Below, piece by piece: positions 61,002 through 64,000 of a stretch of DNA of 64,000 nucleotides. The DNA is from Streptomyces sp. XM4193 (GTDB taxonomy: Bacteria; Actinomycetota; Actinomycetes; Streptomycetales; Streptomycetaceae). Position 1 is the stretch's first letter, and every line of letters starts with the position of its first letter. The notes beneath the pieces are model-generated. The model ran no database searches. It was not told the origin of the DNA and saw nothing but the letters and a program-made list of their open reading frames with translations. A program made the translations under genes and the position numbers. The DNA is taken from the NCBI RefSeq assembly GCF_023072595.1, contig NZ_JALLGK010000002.1, positions 372,001-436,000 on the forward strand, written 5' to 3'.

Positions 61002-62477
61002 TCAGCGCGGCGGTCCCACCGGAAAGGCGTCCACGAAGTCGCGTCGGCTCGGCGCGGCGAGCGAGACCCGCGCCCACGACCCGTCACGGAAGCCGAACTC
61101 GCAGGACTGGCGGCCGATGTCCGGGCGGGGGCGCAACCACGCCACCTCGGACCGGTCCACAGTGAAGCCCGAGTCCACCGCTCCCAGCATCGACGGATGC
61201 GCGCGGGCGCACTGTACGTACACCACCCGCAGGTGCCGATCGCTGAGCTGTACGAGGTGGGTGACCCCGGTGGTCGGTGCGCGCGGGAAGAGCGCTGCCG
61301 CGAACCGGCCCGCCTGACTGTCCCAACCGCCGCCAAGCGCACGGCCCCTGCCGCGCGGATGGCGTTCCGAGAGGTAATCCAGGAGAAGCGAGAAGGGGTG
61401 TCCGAGCAGGTCCCACAGAGTGAGGCCGACCAACAGGCACCGGCCCAACGCCCGCCAGAACCCCCGCCAACGGTCCCCGGGCATTCGCAACCCGTCGAAC
61501 GCGAGCGGCCTGCGCCTTCTGCGGGGCCGACGAAGGCGGTGCCCGGGGCTGAGGTGATGCGACGCCACCAGCCGCTCGTCGGCCGGCAGCACCAGCGCTG
61601 CCCGCTCCACGACCTCCCGCTCCCTGCCTGTGTACCCGCTCCACCGCTCCGCCGGCTCGAACGGCGAGAGGCACTGCGCACCTGTGGCGGAGGGGGCGGT
61701 GGTCCCCGGCCGGGGCGCAGCCTCGCCGATGGGCTCGGGCGCGTGCGCGAGAGGGGAAGCGACCGCAGGAGCGGGTACAGGCACCGGGTCGGCTGAAGGA
61801 AGCGCCGACACCAGCGCCGGTACCGGCTCCTCGAACCGCATGCGCACCCAGGAAGAGTCCGTGAACCCCAGGTCGTAGACGCCGCTGGTCTCACTGGTGT
61901 CGTGCAACCGCACCCAGGCGATCTGCGCTGTCGGTACCGACGGGCCGGGCTCCGCCGCGCCGTGCGGACTGCCTCGCCGGCTCCGCTGCACATAGGTCAA
62001 CAGCAGCCGTTGGTCGGTCAGTTGGAGCACCGGAACCACGTCCGTCGTGGTCGCTCGCGGGTACAGCGCGACAGCCAACATGTGCGCGAGGCTGCCTCGT
62101 ACGCCCCCGAGCGGCTCCGGCCCCGACTTGCCCGAGGAAGAACCGAACCCGAAGATCCTGCCGAACAGGTGGTCGAAGAAGTCGCTCATGCGCCGAAGGG
62201 GCCAGCCGGGCGCGTGAAGAACTGTCCACATACCGTCCTTGACGCCCTCCCAGCGGTCGCCCGGCATCCGCTGCCCGCGCAACACCTTCGGACGGCGCCA
62301 CCGCCTCGGGCACTTCAGCCCCGTCCCGGGCCAGACCTCCGCCGAAGCCACCAACCGCTCACCGGCCGCAAGAACCACCGTCGCGCGCGCCAGCGCACCG
62401 TCGCCTGCCGCCCCCGTACCCGTCGGCCCGCCCCCTCCGACTCCCGACACCGTCGGCTGGCCGTACATCTGACTCAT
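61002..62477 (-). CDS. Protein of two diverged copies of one unknown domain
   Basis: A 491-residue protein I do not recognise. Two copies of one domain are visible. Copy 1 (about residues 30-230) and copy 2 (about 310-485) share ERLVAS near the start, PRR-RRP, G-RMPGDRW-G, PRA-TT-V then QL-D and YVQ, and end with F-D-SW-R near the C-terminus. Between the parts lies a Pro/Ala-rich linker. Copy 2 has a hydrophobic stretch (LVGLTLWDLLGHPFSLLLDYL) that may span or dip into the membrane. GGGAGCGAG precedes ATG 62477. Function unknown; neighbour is a PCMT-like methyltransferase gene on the same strand. Confidence 0.68.
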   Translation of the reverse strand: MSQMYGQPTVSGVGGGGPTGTGAAGDGALARATVVLAAGERLVASAEVWPGTGLKCPRRWRRPKVLRGQRMPGDRWEGVKDGMWTVLHAPGWPLRRMSDFFDHLFGRIFGFGSSSGKSGPEPLGGVRGSLAHMLAVALYPRATTTDVVPVLQLTDQRLLLTYVQRSRRGSPHGAAEPGPSVPTAQIAWVRLHDTSETSGVYDLGFTDSSWVRMRFEEPVPALVSALPSADPVPVPAPAVASPLAHAPEPIGEAAPRPGTTAPSATGAQCLSPFEPAERWSGYTGREREVVERAALVLPADERLVASHHLSPGHRLRRPRRRRRPLAFDGLRMPGDRWRGFWRALGRCLLVGLTLWDLLGHPFSLLLDYLSERHPRGRGRALGGGWDSQAGRFAAALFPRAPTTGVTHLVQLSDRHLRVVYVQCARAHPSMLGAVDSGFTVDRSEVAWLRPRPDIGRQSCEFGFRDGSWARVSLAAPSRRDFVDAFPVGPPR

Positions 62478-62794
62478 CCACTCGCTCCCTGCACCGATCT
62501 GCCCACGCCCCGATCGGCCGCACGGTGCTCGGCGGGCACGTGCTCTCCCGAGCCCGTCACAACTGCCCCCGCAGCCACAGCGTGTGACCAACCGTCACGT
62601 TAGACGCGTACGGACAGGGCGCGGAGCGCTTCCGGTCGGCGCGCAGGTCGATACGGCGTCAAAGCGCTGCGAACCGATCAGTGATCCTGGTCACTGGGGC
62701 CGGAGACAGAGCCGGCAGGCGCCGCCGGTGTGCCTCCGCACCGCTCCGGCCGGCTGAAGTCCATTGCGCCCAGGGCCAGTTGGCGGGCAAGCGG
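62478..62794. other. Intergenic region, no gene seen
   Basis: About 317 bases between the duplicated-domain gene and the end of the PCMT-like gene. The duplicated-domain gene's promoter should be in the first 100 bases. Nothing else stands out. Confidence 0.45.
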
Positions 62795-63928
62795 TCACAC
62801 CCCGAGGAGCTGCTCCGGCTCGTCGAGCCAGAAGTGGTGGCCATCCGTGTCGACGGTGACGCCGTACCGGGTGAAGTGTGGCCTGCCCGCCGTCCGCCAC
62901 CGCGTGTAGGCGTGCACCACCTCCGGCCACAGGTCCCTCGGACCCCACGCCCGCACCGCACCGGGACGCCACCATCTGCCGTGGTCGACCAGCGCAACCG
63001 ACGTACCCGCGTCGTCCCAGAACTGCGCCTGGCGCTGCTCACCCTCCCCGCGCTGGTCGAAGGCGATGTCGGGCACGTGCAGACCGAGAGCGAAGTCCTG
63101 TGCGTGGCCCCGGTCCACGACCTCGGCGGGGGAGATGACGGAGGCCGATCTGCGCGGCTCGCCGAGGGGAGCAACTGTGTTCACCGGACGATGACCCCGG
63201 GCCCACATGTACCAGGCGGTCCCCTCGAAACGCCCGCGGCCGACACCGGAGGCAACTCTCAGCCTCAGCAACCCGCCTGCCGCATAACGGGTGTTGAACG
63301 GTGCGACGATGACGCAGCCCTCGGCGGCCTGCGCCAGCCAGGAGCGTGGGATCTCCCGCACCGAAGCGCTGGTGAGAATGCGGTCGAACGGCGCCGAGCC
63401 CGGGTGGCCCAGGAGCCCGTCGCCACACACCGACTCGGCGCCGTACCCGGCGTTGCGGAGGTTGGCGCGACCCCACGCGGCGAGCGCGGGGTCGACCTCC
63501 ACACTGGTGATCTTCCCGGCGCCGGCCCCCTCGCACAGCAGCGCGGTGTCGTAGCCCGAGGCGGTGCCGAGGTGCAGTACGCGGTTTCCCTGCTCGACCT
63601 CCAGCAGGTTGAGCTTCTCGAACACGATGTCCGGTGCCGAGAGGGACGAAGTGAAGTCACCGCGGGAAGGCCCGCACCTTGGGGTGCGTCCGTCGTCCAT
63701 CTGCGTGATCAGCGAGCGGTGAGCGCCCCACACGTGCCGGCGCCACGACTCGACGTCGGCCTCGCGGTCGACCACGGGATGCAGACCGTCTGCGCCCCGC
63801 TCCTGGGTCCAGAACCTCCTGGGAGCGAACAGCTCCCGGTCGACCGCCTCGAAAGCCGGTCGCAGCCAAGGGGACCTGAACGCACCCATGGCCGCGAGCT
63901 CCCCCGCACAGATCCCACGGTAATCCAC
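62795..63928 (-). CDS. PCMT-like SAM methyltransferase
   Basis: A 377-residue methyltransferase resembling protein-L-isoaspartate O-methyltransferase. The N-terminal RSPWLRPAFEAVDRELFAP is the PCMT entry motif. VLHLGTASGYDTALLCEGA (near residue 120) is SAM motif I, with a Thr-Ala change from the usual GTGxGY. ITSVEVDPALAAWGRANL is motif II. The C-terminal 170 residues (VAPFNTRYAAGGLLRLRV onward, with RWWRPGAVRAWG) are an added domain. GTG 63928 follows AGGGGGG; GTG 63994 and ATG 63889 are alternatives. Such enzymes act in protein repair or tailor ribosomal peptides; the upstream side is cut off by the window end, so context is incomplete. Confidence 0.75.
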   Translation of the reverse strand: MDYRGICAGELAAMGAFRSPWLRPAFEAVDRELFAPRRFWTQERGADGLHPVVDREADVESWRRHVWGAHRSLITQMDDGRTPRCGPSRGDFTSSLSAPDIVFEKLNLLEVEQGNRVLHLGTASGYDTALLCEGAGAGKITSVEVDPALAAWGRANLRNAGYGAESVCGDGLLGHPGSAPFDRILTSASVREIPRSWLAQAAEGCVIVAPFNTRYAAGGLLRLRVASGVGRGRFEGTAWYMWARGHRPVNTVAPLGEPRRSASVISPAEVVDRGHAQDFALGLHVPDIAFDQRGEGEQRQAQFWDDAGTSVALVDHGRWWRPGAVRAWGPRDLWPEVVHAYTRWRTAGRPHFTRYGVTVDTDGHHFWLDEPEQLLGV

Positions 63929-64000
63929 CAACGCCCCCCTACTTCTGCGGCCGCCCGACACGAGTGGTAACTCCCACTCGGCCCGTTCGGGCACGCCCGA

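Overview
The window looks like chromosomal DNA from a Streptomyces or close relative. GC content is very high, third codon positions are almost always G or C, GTG starts and 4-bp ATGA/GTGA gene overlaps are common, and there is an actinobacterial type-A RNase P RNA. Several gene blocks match conserved Streptomyces or actinobacterial neighbourhoods: ECF transporter with a SCO2322-type protein and KstR-like regulator; Nif3, zinc-ribbon and RNase H/phosphatase; XRE plus DUF397; and HtaA/Hmu haem uptake. These family and synteny statements are from memory and were not searched. I see no insertion sequence, prophage, CRISPR array or tRNA gene.

Layout. 0-6.4 kb: HAD phosphatase, a DHA2 drug exporter fused to a MarR-like domain, an ABM monooxygenase and a GT87-PAP2 membrane fusion. 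6.4-12.6 kb (minus): a five-gene operon with overlapping genes behind a cobalamin riboswitch. It encodes two secreted, membrane-tethered proteins (an alpha/alpha-toroid protein and a SCO2322-type protein) and an ECF transporter (T, fused double ATPase, S). I read it as a cobalamin capture and uptake system whose surface parts resemble the two halves of animal intrinsic factor/transcobalamin. 12.7-16.9 kb: a KstR-like TetR regulator with an exact KstR-type operator, divergent from a glycosyltransferase-methyltransferase-toroid operon of unknown product. 17.2-27.7 kb: cell-envelope and housekeeping genes, including a second DHA2 exporter and the Nif3/zinc-ribbon/RNase H-phosphatase operon.

27.8-36.7 kb is more accessory. 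It holds an XRE regulator with two DUF397 proteins facing two small unknown genes, two alpha/beta hydrolases, a LysR regulator, an orphan 113-aa gene, an EamA exporter and an ArsR-SRPBCC pair. 36.8-45.4 kb: yaaA, rnpB, a peptidoglycan-binding protein, an S1 protease with a 7-bp x 13 tandem repeat upstream, MerR, an S4 protein, a BASS transporter, PhzF and an SDR. 45.4-54.2 kb: PhoD behind a possible leader ORF, a Bcr/CflA exporter, a serine hydrolase, an Rsm22-like methyltransferase, a dimethylargininase, a prim-pol domain protein and a lipoprotein. 54.5-60.9 kb: a haem uptake locus (HmuTUV divergent from two HtaA surface proteins) sharing a DtxR-type iron box. 61-63.9 kb: a protein built from an internal duplication, next to a PCMT-like methyltransferase.

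The strongest candidates for something little described are the riboswitch-controlled split intrinsic-factor-like ECF system, the KstR-box-linked glycosyltransferase/methyltransferase/toroid operon, and the duplicated-domain protein beside the PCMT-like enzyme.
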